From an uncultured Myxococcales bacterium (GTDB lineage: Bacteria > Myxococcota_A > Polyangia > Polyangiales > Polyangiaceae): a stretch of 64,000 bases of DNA. Position numbers and translations under genes: made by a program. Positions 52,079 through 60,903 of this stretch are shown piece by piece. The stretch's first letter is position 1; each line of letters starts with the position of its first letter. Below the pieces are notes generated by a model. The model was not told where the DNA came from and searched no databases. It saw nothing but the letters and a program-made list of their open reading frames with translations. Location: NCBI GenBank assembly GCA_937949945.1, contig CALFEQ010000154.1, positions 62,001 through 126,000 on the forward strand. Reading direction: 5' to 3'.

Positions 52079-53374
52079 CTACGCGTGCGCCGTCTCGGGG
52101 GCGACGGCGCCGCGCAGCCACTCCGAGAACGTCGCGCTGACGCGATCGAGCCAGGCTCCCTCTCGGACGATCTCCTGATAGCCGGGCACCGCACCGACCC
52201 ACCGCCTCATGCGAACGTTCGGCGCGTCGGTCAGGTACGTCGTCGGTAGGCCCATGAGCGCCGGGCCGTCCATCCCTGCGGTGGTCACGCCGATCTGACC
52301 GACGACGTCGTGGCTCCGCCTCAGGTGCTCGAAGAGCTGGAGCTGGGCTCGTCGCGTATCGACACCTCGGAAGACGGGCTCCCTCCAGTGCAGCGTCATG
52401 TCGACGACGCCTTCCAGCAGCGCTCCCTCGGGAATGGCGTCGCCGACGAGGACGGGCACGAGCCCCGCGCGCTGCGCGCGACGGGCGAGCTCGACGAGCT
52501 CGGCAGGCCGCGTGTTGCGTTCGGGCTCGTGAATGCCTGCGCGGATCCAGAGGAGGACCTTCGGTCCGCCAGGCGCTCCCGCGAGCCTCCGATCGGCGTA
52601 GTCGCTCACCGCGATGGGAACGGGCTCGTCGCCGAGGAACGCGGCGCGGAGTCGGTGCTGGGCGCCGGCGGGATCGTTCATGAACGCGCGCGCCACGATC
52701 TCCGTCGTCTGCTTCATCGCGCACGGGCGCGAGCGGTACGGGACGAGGCGATCGCTCAGCCCGGCGTCGCGGAGGAAGCGTTCGGCCTTCTCCGTGCCGG
52801 GCTTGCCGGGCTCGATCTGCACGGCGACGCCGGCGAGCACCGCTGCAGCCGCGACGTGCCATCCCTCCCCGAACGAGAATCCTTCGTCCGCGTGGAACGT
52901 GTACGCGTCGTTTCGCTCCTCGATGTACCTGCGCGCCTCGCGGGCCGCGGCCTCGGCCCTCTCCGCGAAGACGCGCGCCGCGCGGGCCGCGCGGCCGCTG
53001 GGCGTCGGCGACGTGGCGTCGCCGATCTCCTCCGCGACACGGCGCGCTTCGCGCGCGGACGTTTCGGCATCCGCGGCGATCGACTCCGCACGCCGCCAGC
53101 CGAGCTCGCACGCCTCGCGCGTGGGCGCGCGCTGAGCGCTCAGCGAAATCTGCCCCGCCCCGTGCCGCGCGTCCTCCGCGCGCGCGGCGTGCGCCTTCAC
53201 CAACGAGAGGCGCGCACGCGCGATCGCGACCGCATCCACGTCACGGTGCGCCCGCGCGGTGAGCAGCACGGAGAGCTCCCGCTCCGCCTGGTCGACCGCC
53301 TCGTCGACCGGACGGCGATCGCCTTCGGAAGCCGAGGCACGCTCGATCTCGAGGACGCGACAGGGATCGCTCAC
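52079..53374 (-). CDS. Uncharacterised coiled-coil protein with glycosyltransferase-B-like C-terminus
   Basis: Protein of 431 residues, no signal or transmembrane segment. Residues about 1-160 are almost all helical and Ala/Arg/Glu-rich (coiled coil). The C-terminal part has alternating strands and helices: 'KVLLWIRAGIHEPERNTRPAELVELARRAQRAGLVPVLVGDAI', and 'VVGQIGVTTAGMDGPALMGLPTTYLTD', a layout like the donor half of GT-B glycosyltransferases. No family could be named. It is divergent from the large helicase gene (78 bases), which suggests a joint function. Confidence 0.65.
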   Translation of the reverse strand: MSDPCRVLEIERASASEGDRRPVDEAVDQAERELSVLLTARAHRDVDAVAIARARLSLVKAHAARAEDARHGAGQISLSAQRAPTREACELGWRRAESIAADAETSAREARRVAEEIGDATSPTPSGRAARAARVFAERAEAAAREARRYIEERNDAYTFHADEGFSFGEGWHVAAAAVLAGVAVQIEPGKPGTEKAERFLRDAGLSDRLVPYRSRPCAMKQTTEIVARAFMNDPAGAQHRLRAAFLGDEPVPIAVSDYADRRLAGAPGGPKVLLWIRAGIHEPERNTRPAELVELARRAQRAGLVPVLVGDAIPEGALLEGVVDMTLHWREPVFRGVDTRRAQLQLFEHLRRSHDVVGQIGVTTAGMDGPALMGLPTTYLTDAPNVRMRRWVGAVPGYQEIVREGAWLDRVSATFSEWLRGAVAPETAHA

Positions 53375-53452
53375 GTCCCCTTCCCTCTACTGCGACGTTC
53401 CGACGAGGTCGAGCGAAGCGCGACGAGGACGGCGGAGAACGAGAGCTATTCG

Positions 53453-56437
53453 ATGCGAGGCGGCATCGCCGACGCCGTCGTGGTAGTGCTCGCCGCGATG
53501 CGCCCGTCGCTCGATCCGCTGCGGTACGGCCTCCGCGCCCTCGACGAGATGGCCCGCGAGCAGGCGAGCGTCGCGCCGCCTGCTCCACCGCGGACGGAGA
53601 CCTTCTCTCCTCACCCGATGCTCCGGCCCGTCGCCCGAGACGGCGCCGCGCTCTCGCTGCGCATGTTCACGGACGCCGAAGACGACGCGACGGCGCTCGT
53701 CCTCGGCGACGCCACCTCGCAGCGGTTCGAGCCCATCCCTGCGCGTGCCGCGGCGCTCTTCGAGGCGCACGCCGCAGTGATGGCTACCGACGGCGACGAC
53801 GCGCTCATCGTCGGGTTCCCGCTCACGACGTTCGTGCAGCAGGGCGCAACGCGCGTCGCTCCTCTCTTCTCGCGTGGCGGCGCGCGCGCGTGCTGGAAGA
53901 CGAAGGATGCGCCCTGGCGTCTCCCAGCGAGCGCGCGCACCGGCGAGACCTTTCCGATCCCCGACGTGCTCGTCATCGAGCTCGGCGACGAGGGGTACGC
54001 GCTCCACGCCGGCGTCTGGCACTTCCTCTTCGGCCTCGACGGAGCCGCGCTAGGAGCGATCGCCGAGGCGGGGCGCGCCGGACTCGGCGCCCTCGTTCGT
54101 GCGGCGACGCGCGTGCTCGAGTCGGGCGGCGAGGACGCCGAGCTCGAGCCGTCCGCGGACGGCCCGATCACGCGCGAGGATCTCGCGGCGCTCGCCGAGG
54201 CCGCCGCGCGTCGCGCACACCTTTCGCGCGCCCTGCGCTGCCATCCGCACGGGCTCGCGATGCTTCCGCCGCGCGGCGATCCCACGAGCGGGCTGCGCGC
54301 CGATCTGAACGCCGTGCTCGACACGCCCGTACCGGAGCGCGGTCCGCTCGCGGTCTTCCTCGGTGCGCCCGCGGCGACGCCGACGCGCGGCGCCGTCTTC
54401 ACCTCCGGCAAGACGACGCCGACGCCCTCGCAGCTCGAGGCGGCGCGCGCGTTCGAAGGCGCCGAGGACCTCCTCACCGTTCGCGGCCCGCCGGGCTGCG
54501 GGAAGACGGCGCTCCTCCACACCGTCGCTGCGCAGACCGTCGTGGCGTGCGCGCTCGGACCGCTCTGGTCGAACGCACCCACGCGGAAGGAATCCTGGCA
54601 GCTCGTCGTGACGAGCACGAACAACGCCGCGGTCGATCACGCCCTCGCGCCTTTCGTCGGCGGTCCTGGGCTCCCCGTCGGACTCCGCCTCGGCAATCGA
54701 CGCACCCTCGCCGAGACGACCGCGGCCACGCTCGACTCCGTGATCGCGTGGTTCGAGACGAAGGGCGTAACGTCGCTCTCCGAGGCGCGTGCGGCATTCG
54801 AGGAGCGGGCGGCCCCGGTGCGGGCCTACCTGCGCGAACGCGAAGCCTCTCGGAAGGCACGTGCATCCCGCGCGGAGGAGCGGCGCACGCTCGAGCGACG
54901 CATCGAGACTCTGCGCGAGCAGCTCGCGCGCGTGCCCGACGCGCCACCTCCCACGATCGAGCTCGCCGTCCTCGAGACGGCCGAGCGCGCGCTCTGCGAG
55001 CACGCGGAGGCCGCCACGCGGCTCGCCCCCATCCATCTCGAAGGCAAGAATCCCTCCGTCCGCCGGGCATGCGAGAAGTGGGCACGCGCGAACGAGCTGC
55101 GCGCGCCGAGGATCGAGCCGGCGCTCGCCGCGCTCGGGCTCGAGACACCGTATCGCGATCTCGATCCCGCCCGTCCTCGCGAGGACATCGACCGCCAGCA
55201 CGCGGCGATCCAGACCACGCTCGAGTCGCTCGCGACCGCGCGCTTGCAGCTCACCGCGCCCGCGCTCCGGAAGGAGCTCGACTCCCTCCGCGCGCAGCTC
55301 GACGCCACCGTCGACGACGGACCGCCTGCCCCTCCGCTCGATCCGGAGCTGTACCACGCTGCGCTCGCCGTGCGCGACGCATGGGCGCGCGCCCACGCGC
55401 CCGTTCTGATCCCGCGCATCGCCGCCGTGCGCGACGCGGCGCGATCCGAATGGAGCGGGAGGGGCAAGCCGCTCCCTCTCGCGCTCCGCGAGCTCGCCCC
55501 CTTGTTCCCGATCGCGGGATGCACGCTCCTCTCGATGCGCGCGAGCTTCCCGCTCGAGGACGACGTCATCGATCGTCTCGTCATCGACGAGGCCGCGCAG
55601 TGCGCGCCGATCTACGCCGTGCCCGCGCTCGCGCGTGCGCGGCGCGCCATGCTGACCGGCGACACCGCGCAGCTACCTCCCGTCTACACGCTCGATGCAC
55701 GCGTGGACGAGCGCCTCGCTCGCGGCCTCGACGAGACCGCGGTCGCGCCGTTCCGCATGAGCGTCACCTCGACGTCGTCCGCGCAGGCGGTGGCGGAGCC
55801 GCGCGTGCGGACGCGCCTCTCGCTGACCGAGCACTTCCGCTCGCAGCGCGCGATCGTCGCGCTCGCCTCTCGATGGAGCGGCTACTCGCTCGACGTGCGA
55901 ACGCCGCCGCGCTCGCTCGCGGACGTCTCACCTCGCCTCACCGCCCCCGTCCTCGCGATGGCCGTGCCCGGCGCCGGCGTGCGCGCCTCCGAAGGCGTCG
56001 TGAACGAGGCCGAGGCCGCGGTCGCCATCGACCTCGTCATGGGGCTCGTCACCGACGGCGTCACGCCGTCGGACATCGCGGTGCTGACGCCGTTCGTCGG
56101 TCAGTGCATCCGCATCGAGCGCGAGCTCCTCGATCGCGGGCTCCTCGGACCGGAGGGCGTCCTCGTGAGCACCGTGCATCGCCTGCAAGGCGGCGAGCGG
56201 CGCGTCGTCGTCTTCTCGGTCGTGGCGACCGAACGCCGGCACCTGCGATGGCTCGGCGAGCGTCCCCATCTCCTCCACGTCGCCACGAGCCGCGCGCAGG
56301 ATCACCTCGTCGTGCTCGTCGATCCGGGAGCCGCCGCCCGCGAGCCCGCCCTCGCGCCGATCCGCGAGCTGCTCGGCGACGCTCGGGATCCGTCGCGCTC
56401 GGCCGCGCGCGTTTCGAGCTCAGACGTCACACGCTAG
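53453..56437 (+). CDS. DNA2/NAM7-like superfamily 1 helicase
   Basis: Protein of about 994 residues. N-terminal 340 residues are unassigned. Helicase motifs: I 'GPPGCGKTAL' at about 344, Ia 'VTSTNNAAVDHAL', II 'VIDEAAQC' at about 712, III 'LTGDTAQLPPV', IV 'LTEHFRSQ', V 'VSTVHRLQGGERRVVVFS', VI 'VATSRAQDHLVVL', the set of the Upf1/DNA2 branch. Between motifs Ia and II lies a long coiled-coil insertion (about 440-600). No nuclease domain is seen. Start is taken at ATG 53453; the frame is open far upstream but antisense to the neighbour. Likely acts on DNA or RNA ends; large members of this kind appear in defence systems. Confidence 0.85.
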   Translation: MRGGIADAVVVVLAAMRPSLDPLRYGLRALDEMAREQASVAPPAPPRTETFSPHPMLRPVARDGAALSLRMFTDAEDDATALVLGDATSQRFEPIPARAAALFEAHAAVMATDGDDALIVGFPLTTFVQQGATRVAPLFSRGGARACWKTKDAPWRLPASARTGETFPIPDVLVIELGDEGYALHAGVWHFLFGLDGAALGAIAEAGRAGLGALVRAATRVLESGGEDAELEPSADGPITREDLAALAEAAARRAHLSRALRCHPHGLAMLPPRGDPTSGLRADLNAVLDTPVPERGPLAVFLGAPAATPTRGAVFTSGKTTPTPSQLEAARAFEGAEDLLTVRGPPGCGKTALLHTVAAQTVVACALGPLWSNAPTRKESWQLVVTSTNNAAVDHALAPFVGGPGLPVGLRLGNRRTLAETTAATLDSVIAWFETKGVTSLSEARAAFEERAAPVRAYLREREASRKARASRAEERRTLERRIETLREQLARVPDAPPPTIELAVLETAERALCEHAEAATRLAPIHLEGKNPSVRRACEKWARANELRAPRIEPALAALGLETPYRDLDPARPREDIDRQHAAIQTTLESLATARLQLTAPALRKELDSLRAQLDATVDDGPPAPPLDPELYHAALAVRDAWARAHAPVLIPRIAAVRDAARSEWSGRGKPLPLALRELAPLFPIAGCTLLSMRASFPLEDDVIDRLVIDEAAQCAPIYAVPALARARRAMLTGDTAQLPPVYTLDARVDERLARGLDETAVAPFRMSVTSTSSAQAVAEPRVRTRLSLTEHFRSQRAIVALASRWSGYSLDVRTPPRSLADVSPRLTAPVLAMAVPGAGVRASEGVVNEAEAAVAIDLVMGLVTDGVTPSDIAVLTPFVGQCIRIERELLDRGLLGPEGVLVSTVHRLQGGERRVVVFSVVATERRHLRWLGERPHLLHVATSRAQDHLVVLVDPGAAAREPALAPIRELLGDARDPSRSAARVSSSDVTR

Positions 56438-56535
56438 CCCATCTTGCATGAGCACGCGTGGGGTGATCGCCGGCGTCTTCTTCGGGCGATTGTCCCCCCG
56501 AAAGACGACAGCGCCTGGGTGAATAGCTCTTGCAT
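56434..56535 (-). CDS. Possible 33-residue peptide behind a sigma-54-like promoter
   Basis: On the minus strand ATG 56535 opens a short frame, 'MQELFTQALSSFGGTIARRR' and on to a Cys/Lys end, with a hydrophobic-amphipathic first half and six consecutive Arg. No Shine-Dalgarno at a normal distance, but the ATG is 16 bases after the -12 GC of the element at 56550-56566, as for a leaderless mRNA. It ends at the helicase stop. May equally be a small RNA or nothing. Confidence 0.25.
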   Translation of the reverse strand: MQELFTQALSSFGGTIARRRRRRSPHACSCKMG

Positions 56536-56549
56536 CGTGTTCGCCTTTC

Positions 56550-56566
56550 TGCGAGGTCCGTGCCAG
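56550..56566 (-). promoter_or_regulatory. Strong sigma-54-like promoter pointing into the helicase 3' end
   Basis: The minus strand reads CTGGCACGGACCTCGCA. CTGGCACG is a perfect -24 element, followed at ten-base spacing by GC, with TCGCA instead of TTGCA. No known minus-strand gene follows, so it would drive an antisense transcript or the short frame ending at 56434. Confidence 0.45.
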
Positions 56567-56653
56567 TCAGTTGGCCTCGGGTTCGACTGCCGCATCACGT
56601 TCGTCGAGCTCAAACAGCATCCGCCCTCGATAGCCCACACGCCGGAGGAGTAC

Positions 56654-57571
56654 ATGCGGAAGGTCATCGGCTCGTCACTCGTCGTTGCCTCGGTGGTCGT
56701 CGCAGCGGGCGCCCCCGCCCAGACGCCGGCGGCTCCCACCGTGAAGATCACGCCCCCGACTCCGGTCCCCACGGCGACGGTGAAGCCGATACAGATCCCG
56801 CGCGCCCCCTCGATCGCCAACGCGCGCCGCGCCCTCGAGCCGAACGGCCAGCCCGACACGAGCCTCTATGCCGACGGCCCGCTCTCGTACGAGGTCGAGA
56901 TCGTCAACCCGACCAGCGAGCCGCTGCAGACGAGGCTCCTCGTCACCTCGAATCCCGATTTTCCCGAGTACAGGGCCGAGCTGCCGCCGGTCCCCGTGAA
57001 CGTGCCCGCGAACTCGCGCACGTGGGTCAAGTTCACCGATCCGCAAGGGCTCATCAGCGGCTGCTACGACGGCAGGGCCATCCTCCGCCTCGAGGCGGGC
57101 GGCGAGGCGAAGGTGCTCGTGGTCCAACCGGAATGCGTGATGGCGTGGAAGTCGCGCACGCCCGCCGACCCGTACGCCGGGCTCGCCCCGGATCGCAGGG
57201 TCTCCCTGACTGCTGGCAAGGTCTGGTTCCACTCGGTGAGGGTGGTGGCGCCCGTTTCACCGAGATGCCTCTCCAGCTTCGAGATCGAGGCCACCGTGGG
57301 GAACGCCCACGGCAGCTTGGAGGGGGAGGCCGCTTTCTACCTCGACCAGTCCGGCCCCGACCCGAGGGATGGGGCCGACGTGCTCCGGCCCAGAGAGAAG
57401 AGGAGAATCCGCATCTCTCGGAGCTTCAAGGGGATGCGAAAGGCGGTTCTCAAGTTGCAGCCCCCCGCCTCGGGCGCGCGTGCCCCCGTCATCTCGGGCA
57501 CGACCTCGATCGAGACGACGCGCGCCTGCCGGCTCAAGTCCGTCCATCTCGAAGCGCATAGGCCCCGATAG
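56654..57571 (+). CDS. Secreted hypothetical protein
   Basis: Protein of 305 residues with a Sec signal peptide ending in 'AGAPAQ' at about 22-27, then a Pro/Thr linker with 'TPPTPVPTAT' and a beta-rich body ('LSYEVEIVNPTSEPLQTRLLVTSNPDF', 'LISGCYDGRAILRL') like an Ig-like or CARDB-type fold. Five Cys. No family recognised. ATG 56654 follows GGAGGAG. The 216-base gap before it has a sigma-54-like element on the opposite strand. Confidence 0.72.
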   Translation: MRKVIGSSLVVASVVVAAGAPAQTPAAPTVKITPPTPVPTATVKPIQIPRAPSIANARRALEPNGQPDTSLYADGPLSYEVEIVNPTSEPLQTRLLVTSNPDFPEYRAELPPVPVNVPANSRTWVKFTDPQGLISGCYDGRAILRLEAGGEAKVLVVQPECVMAWKSRTPADPYAGLAPDRRVSLTAGKVWFHSVRVVAPVSPRCLSSFEIEATVGNAHGSLEGEAAFYLDQSGPDPRDGADVLRPREKRRIRISRSFKGMRKAVLKLQPPASGARAPVISGTTSIETTRACRLKSVHLEAHRPR

Positions 57572-57655
57572 CCTGCTCGGGTCGTATCCGCGCCCCTGCC
57601 GCCACACACGACCGCGCACGTCCATCGATCCGTGCGTGAGGAGCGCCGCCGCACG

Positions 57656-57671
57656 TGGCGGGCGCCTTGCA
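57656..57671 (+). promoter_or_regulatory. Possible sigma-54 promoter of the ODP signalling cluster
   Basis: TGGCGGGCGCCTTGCA has GG at 57657, GC at 57669 and TTGCA at -12. The ATG of the kinase gene is at 57685, 15 bases after the GC, and has no Shine-Dalgarno, which would fit a leaderless transcript. Confidence 0.38.
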
Positions 57672-57684
57672 CTGCGCGGCGGTC

Positions 57685-58734
57685 ATGGCGCCGGAGGGAA
57701 CGACCGAGGGCGCGCTCGCGCGCGCCGCGCTCGATGCTCTGACCGCAGGAGTCCTGGTTTTCGGCGAGGATGGAATCATCGAGCTCGCCAACGCGGGGGC
57801 TGCGCGCATCCTTGCGCGGCCTCGCGAGAGCCTGCACGGATTGCGCGTCGACGCGGTCCTTGCGCGTCGCGCCCATCTCATACATGCGGCGCTCGCCAAG
57901 AAGGAGGAACGCCCCGAGCTCACGGTGAAGCTCCCGGACGGGAAGACCACGGAGGTGGGCTTCACCGTCACGAGCTTCGTCGGGCCGGACAACACCCCCC
58001 GCTACGTGATCCTGTTCCAGGAGCTCGGGGGTGTTCTGCAGCTACGCAAGGAGCGCGATCGCCTCTTGCAGCTCGCCGCCGTCGGCGACGTGCTCCCGTC
58101 CGCGCTCCACGAGCTACGCAACCCGCTCGCTGCGGTGACCAGCCTGCTCGAGGTGCTCCTCGAAGAGCCGGACGCGCCGAACGCGAAGGAGCTCCATGCG
58201 GTGCTCAGCGAGATCCGCCGGATGACGCTGACGCTGCACGGGATCGGCGGGCTCGTGCGGACGGCGCGCGCAGAGAAGCCGACGGCGATCGACGCCGCCG
58301 TGCGCGACGCGTGCGTCGTGCTCGAGCCGATGGCGCGCCGCAAGGGGATCACGCTTCGCGCGGTCGGCAAGAATCTGCCGCTCTTGCGCTTCGACCGTGA
58401 AGTGCTCTGCGGCGTCGTCTTCAATCTCGTGAAGAACGCGATCGACGCGTGTGACGAGGGAAACGTCATCGAGGTCGACGCACGTCTCGAGGACGAGGAC
58501 GCAGTCCTTGCACTCGAGGTCTCCGACGACGGTCCCGGGATGAAGCCCGAGGTCCGCGAGCGGTGCTGCGAGCTGTTCTTCACCACGAAAGAGAAAGGGT
58601 CGGGGGTCGGGCTCGCTCTGTGCAAGCGCGTAGCCGAGGTCTCGGGAGGCAGGCTCGAGATCGTCAGCGCCGAGGGGGGAGGCACGTCGGTCACGCTCTA
58701 TCTGCCGATCGTCGCCACCAACTTTCGCGACTGA
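57685..58734 (+). CDS. Soluble PAS sensor histidine kinase
   Basis: Protein of 349 residues, no membrane segment. PAS domain at about 12-115 ('AGVLVFGEDGIIELANAGAARIL'), HisKA with His142 in 'ALHELRNPLAAVTSLL', and HATPase with 'FNLVKNAIDACDEG', 'VSDDGPGM', 'KGSGVGLALCKRV'. All catalytic boxes present. First gene of a packed cluster with Roadblock, ODP, response-regulator and OmpA genes; the receiver of the regulator at 59917 is its likely substrate, and the ODP protein a likely oxygen input, as ODP is for CheA in Treponema. GTG 57655 is an alternative start. Confidence 0.9.
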   Translation: MAPEGTTEGALARAALDALTAGVLVFGEDGIIELANAGAARILARPRESLHGLRVDAVLARRAHLIHAALAKKEERPELTVKLPDGKTTEVGFTVTSFVGPDNTPRYVILFQELGGVLQLRKERDRLLQLAAVGDVLPSALHELRNPLAAVTSLLEVLLEEPDAPNAKELHAVLSEIRRMTLTLHGIGGLVRTARAEKPTAIDAAVRDACVVLEPMARRKGITLRAVGKNLPLLRFDREVLCGVVFNLVKNAIDACDEGNVIEVDARLEDEDAVLALEVSDDGPGMKPEVRERCCELFFTTKEKGSGVGLALCKRVAEVSGGRLEIVSAEGGGTSVTLYLPIVATNFRD

Positions 58735-58761
58735 AAACGACTACGAGGAGAGGAGGTACCC

Positions 58762-59127
58762 ATGTCCCGAATCGACAGCCTGAATCGCATTCTCCGCGGC
58801 CTGCAAAGCGCCTCGCCCGACGTGGAGGCGAGCGCGCTCATCTCCGAAGACGGCTTGATGATCGCGAGCGCGCTCCCGCAGCACATCGACGAGTCTCGCG
58901 TCGCCGGTATGAGCGCGACGCTGTCGAGCCTCGGTGAGCGAGCGGCGAGCGAGCTCGAACGCGGCGACGTGGAGGAAGTGCTCGTCCGCGGGAAGCAGGG
59001 CTACGCCGTCATGATGGCCGCGGGCGCCGGGACGCTGTTGCTCGTGCTCGCGAACAAGGCCGCGAAGCTCGGCCTCATCTTCCTCGACATGCGCAGGGCC
59101 ATCGACGACCTCCGCAAGGTGCTCTGA
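58762..59127 (+). CDS. Roadblock/LC7 protein
   Basis: Protein of 121 residues, a single Roadblock/LC7 domain ('LNRILRGLQSASPDVEASALISEDGLMIASALP', 'EEVLVRGKQGYAVMMAAGAGTLLLVLANKAAKLGLIFLDMRRAI'). Homologues such as MglB regulate small Ras-like GTPases, but no GTPase gene is present here. GAGGAGAGGAGGT precedes the ATG. It is 27 bases after the kinase gene. Same domain recurs in the membrane protein at 61520. Confidence 0.9.
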   Translation: MSRIDSLNRILRGLQSASPDVEASALISEDGLMIASALPQHIDESRVAGMSATLSSLGERAASELERGDVEEVLVRGKQGYAVMMAAGAGTLLLVLANKAAKLGLIFLDMRRAIDDLRKVL

Positions 59128-59174
59128 GCCCCCCAAACGAAGAAAAGCCATCCACATTCGAGCGAGGTGATCCC

Positions 59175-59933
59175 GTGGCCCATACGACGCTCTTCGAGAC
59201 CGCCAATCACAAGAACGTACTGCTCGAGGACTTCTCGGCCGGCGGCCTGGCGGTCCAAGCGAACCAACACGTCATCGTCCACGACCAGGCGGCGATGATC
59301 CTCGATCCGGGGGGACACAAGATTTACTCGAAGGTGCTCGCGGCGACGAAGACCGTGCTCGGTCGCGCGCAGCTCGAGACCATCTTCCTCTCGCACCAGG
59401 ACCCCGACATCGTCGCGGCCGTCAACGGCTGGCTGATGACGACCGACGCGACGGCCTGGGTGTCCACCCTCTGGACGCGGTTCGTTCCTCACTTCGGGCT
59501 CGATCACCTCGTCGCGGACCGGCTGAGGCCCATTCCCGACGAAGGCATGAAGCTTCCGCTGGGCAGCTCGCACGTCCTCGTCGTGCCCGCGCACTTCTTG
59601 CACTCGCCCGGCAACTTTCACGTGTACGACCCGGTCTCGAAGATCCTCTACACGGGTGATCTCGGCGCATCGATCGGCGCCGAGTACACGGAGGTGACCG
59701 ACTTCGAGAAGCACCGTGAGTACATGGACGGTTTCCACCGCCGGTACATGGCGAACGAACGTGCGTTCAAGGTGTGGGCACGCACGGCGCGCAAGCTCGA
59801 CATCGAGATCATCGCTCCGCAACACGGAGCGCTCTTCCGGGGGAAGGACATGGTCGCGAAGTTCTTCGAATGGGCGGAGAACATGCGCGCGGGCACCGAC
59901 AATTTGCCGGAGGAATATGCAATCCCAAGCTGA
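59175..59933 (+). CDS. ODP-type di-iron metallo-beta-lactamase-fold protein
   Basis: Protein of 252 residues with the metallo-beta-lactamase fold of flavodiiron proteins but without a flavodoxin domain. Putative iron ligands: His74, Asp76 and Asp78 in 'LSHQDPDIV', His143 in 'AHFLHSPGN', Asp162 in 'YTGDLGAS' and His217 in 'PQHGAL'. This is the pattern of ODP (oxygen-binding di-iron protein) in spirochaete chemotaxis. It probably binds oxygen reversibly and signals it to the kinase. GTG start, with GAGGTG seven bases upstream; its end overlaps the response regulator by 17 bases. Confidence 0.88.
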   Translation: MAHTTLFETANHKNVLLEDFSAGGLAVQANQHVIVHDQAAMILDPGGHKIYSKVLAATKTVLGRAQLETIFLSHQDPDIVAAVNGWLMTTDATAWVSTLWTRFVPHFGLDHLVADRLRPIPDEGMKLPLGSSHVLVVPAHFLHSPGNFHVYDPVSKILYTGDLGASIGAEYTEVTDFEKHREYMDGFHRRYMANERAFKVWARTARKLDIEIIAPQHGALFRGKDMVAKFFEWAENMRAGTDNLPEEYAIPS

Positions 59934-60903
59934 GAGCGCAGAGAAGGTCGTGCTCCTCGTCGAGGACGAGCCGATGCTCCGCGCGTCGATGGCACGCGGG
60001 CTCGGTCGGCTGCGCGACGTATCCATCGTCCAGGCGGGCTCCGTCGGCGAAGCGCTCCGCGCCCTCGAGTCGATCGAGCCTGACCTCCTCCTCTCCGATC
60101 TCGATCTGCCGGACGGCTCCGGGATCGAGATCGCGTCCTACCTCGACAAGAAGCGCGCGCGGGTGCCCGTCGTCTTCGTGTCGGCGTACGTCGGCAAGTT
60201 CCGCCCCCTGCTCGAGCGCAGGAGCGACGTCGAGATCCACGAGAAGCCGCTGCCGATCGAAGAGCTACGGCGAATCGTCGAGCGCAACCTCGAGTCCGAC
60301 GTCGCCGGCGCGGCCCCGTTCAGCGTCGCCGACTACGTCCAGCTCGCCGCGATGGGACGCCATTCGGCCGTGCTGTCGGTGCGCAGCCCGACGGTGAACG
60401 GACAGATCGTGATCGAGAGGGGGCAGACGCGACACGCATCCGACGAGCGCGGCGGCGGAATGGCCGCGTTCCGGAGGATGGCGTTCGCGAAGGGAGCCAC
60501 CGTCCACTGCCGCGCGCTCGCGCGCGGCGAGACGTTCGAGCGCAACATGGAAGGCTCGTGCGAGAGCGTCTTGCTCGAAGCAGCGCGCATCGCAGACGAG
60601 GCGTCCAAGGCGGGCGACGACGAGCTCGAGTCGGACCTCGCGTGGGACTTCCCGCCGGACCCGGACTCCGACTCCGAAAGCGACTCCGACTCCGCCGAGG
60701 CCGAGCCTTCGTGCGAGATCCGCGGCTCGTTCGCATCCACGAGACTCTTCGAGCAGCTCTACGACGAGGGGATCGAGGCGCTGCTCGCGAAGGACTATGC
60801 ACGCGCGTTCGCCGCCTTCCGTGCGGCGAGCGAGATCGAGCCGAGCGACCGGCGCGTGAAGGCGAACTTGGCGCGCCTGCGCGAGATGGGGCACGGGACA
60901 TGA
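59917..60903 (+). CDS. Response regulator: receiver, DUF4388, TPR-like tail
   Basis: Protein of 328 residues. Receiver at about 10-130 with the acidic pair in 'LLVEDEPM', phospho-acceptor Asp61 ('LLSDLDLPDGSG'), and Lys in 'HEKPLP'. A DUF4388 (PATAN) domain at about 135-230 ('YVQLAAMGRHSAVLSVRS', 'GQIVIERGQTRHASDERGGGMAAFRRM'), an acidic Ser/Asp repeat linker (about 250-265), and a short TPR-like end ('FEQLYDEGIEALLAKDYARAFAAFRAASEIEP'). No DNA-binding domain, so output is by protein contact. ATG 59917 follows CCGGAGGAAT. Stop shares ATGA with the OmpA gene. Confidence 0.9.
   Translation: MQSQAESAEKVVLLVEDEPMLRASMARGLGRLRDVSIVQAGSVGEALRALESIEPDLLLSDLDLPDGSGIEIASYLDKKRARVPVVFVSAYVGKFRPLLERRSDVEIHEKPLPIEELRRIVERNLESDVAGAAPFSVADYVQLAAMGRHSAVLSVRSPTVNGQIVIERGQTRHASDERGGGMAAFRRMAFAKGATVHCRALARGETFERNMEGSCESVLLEAARIADEASKAGDDELESDLAWDFPPDPDSDSESDSDSAEAEPSCEIRGSFASTRLFEQLYDEGIEALLAKDYARAFAAFRAASEIEPSDRRVKANLARLREMGHGT

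Noticed and set aside
52310..53452. N-terminal extension of the helicase by 381 residues
   Set aside because: This part is antisense to the 52079-53374 gene and has no protein-like pattern; the start at 53453 is used.
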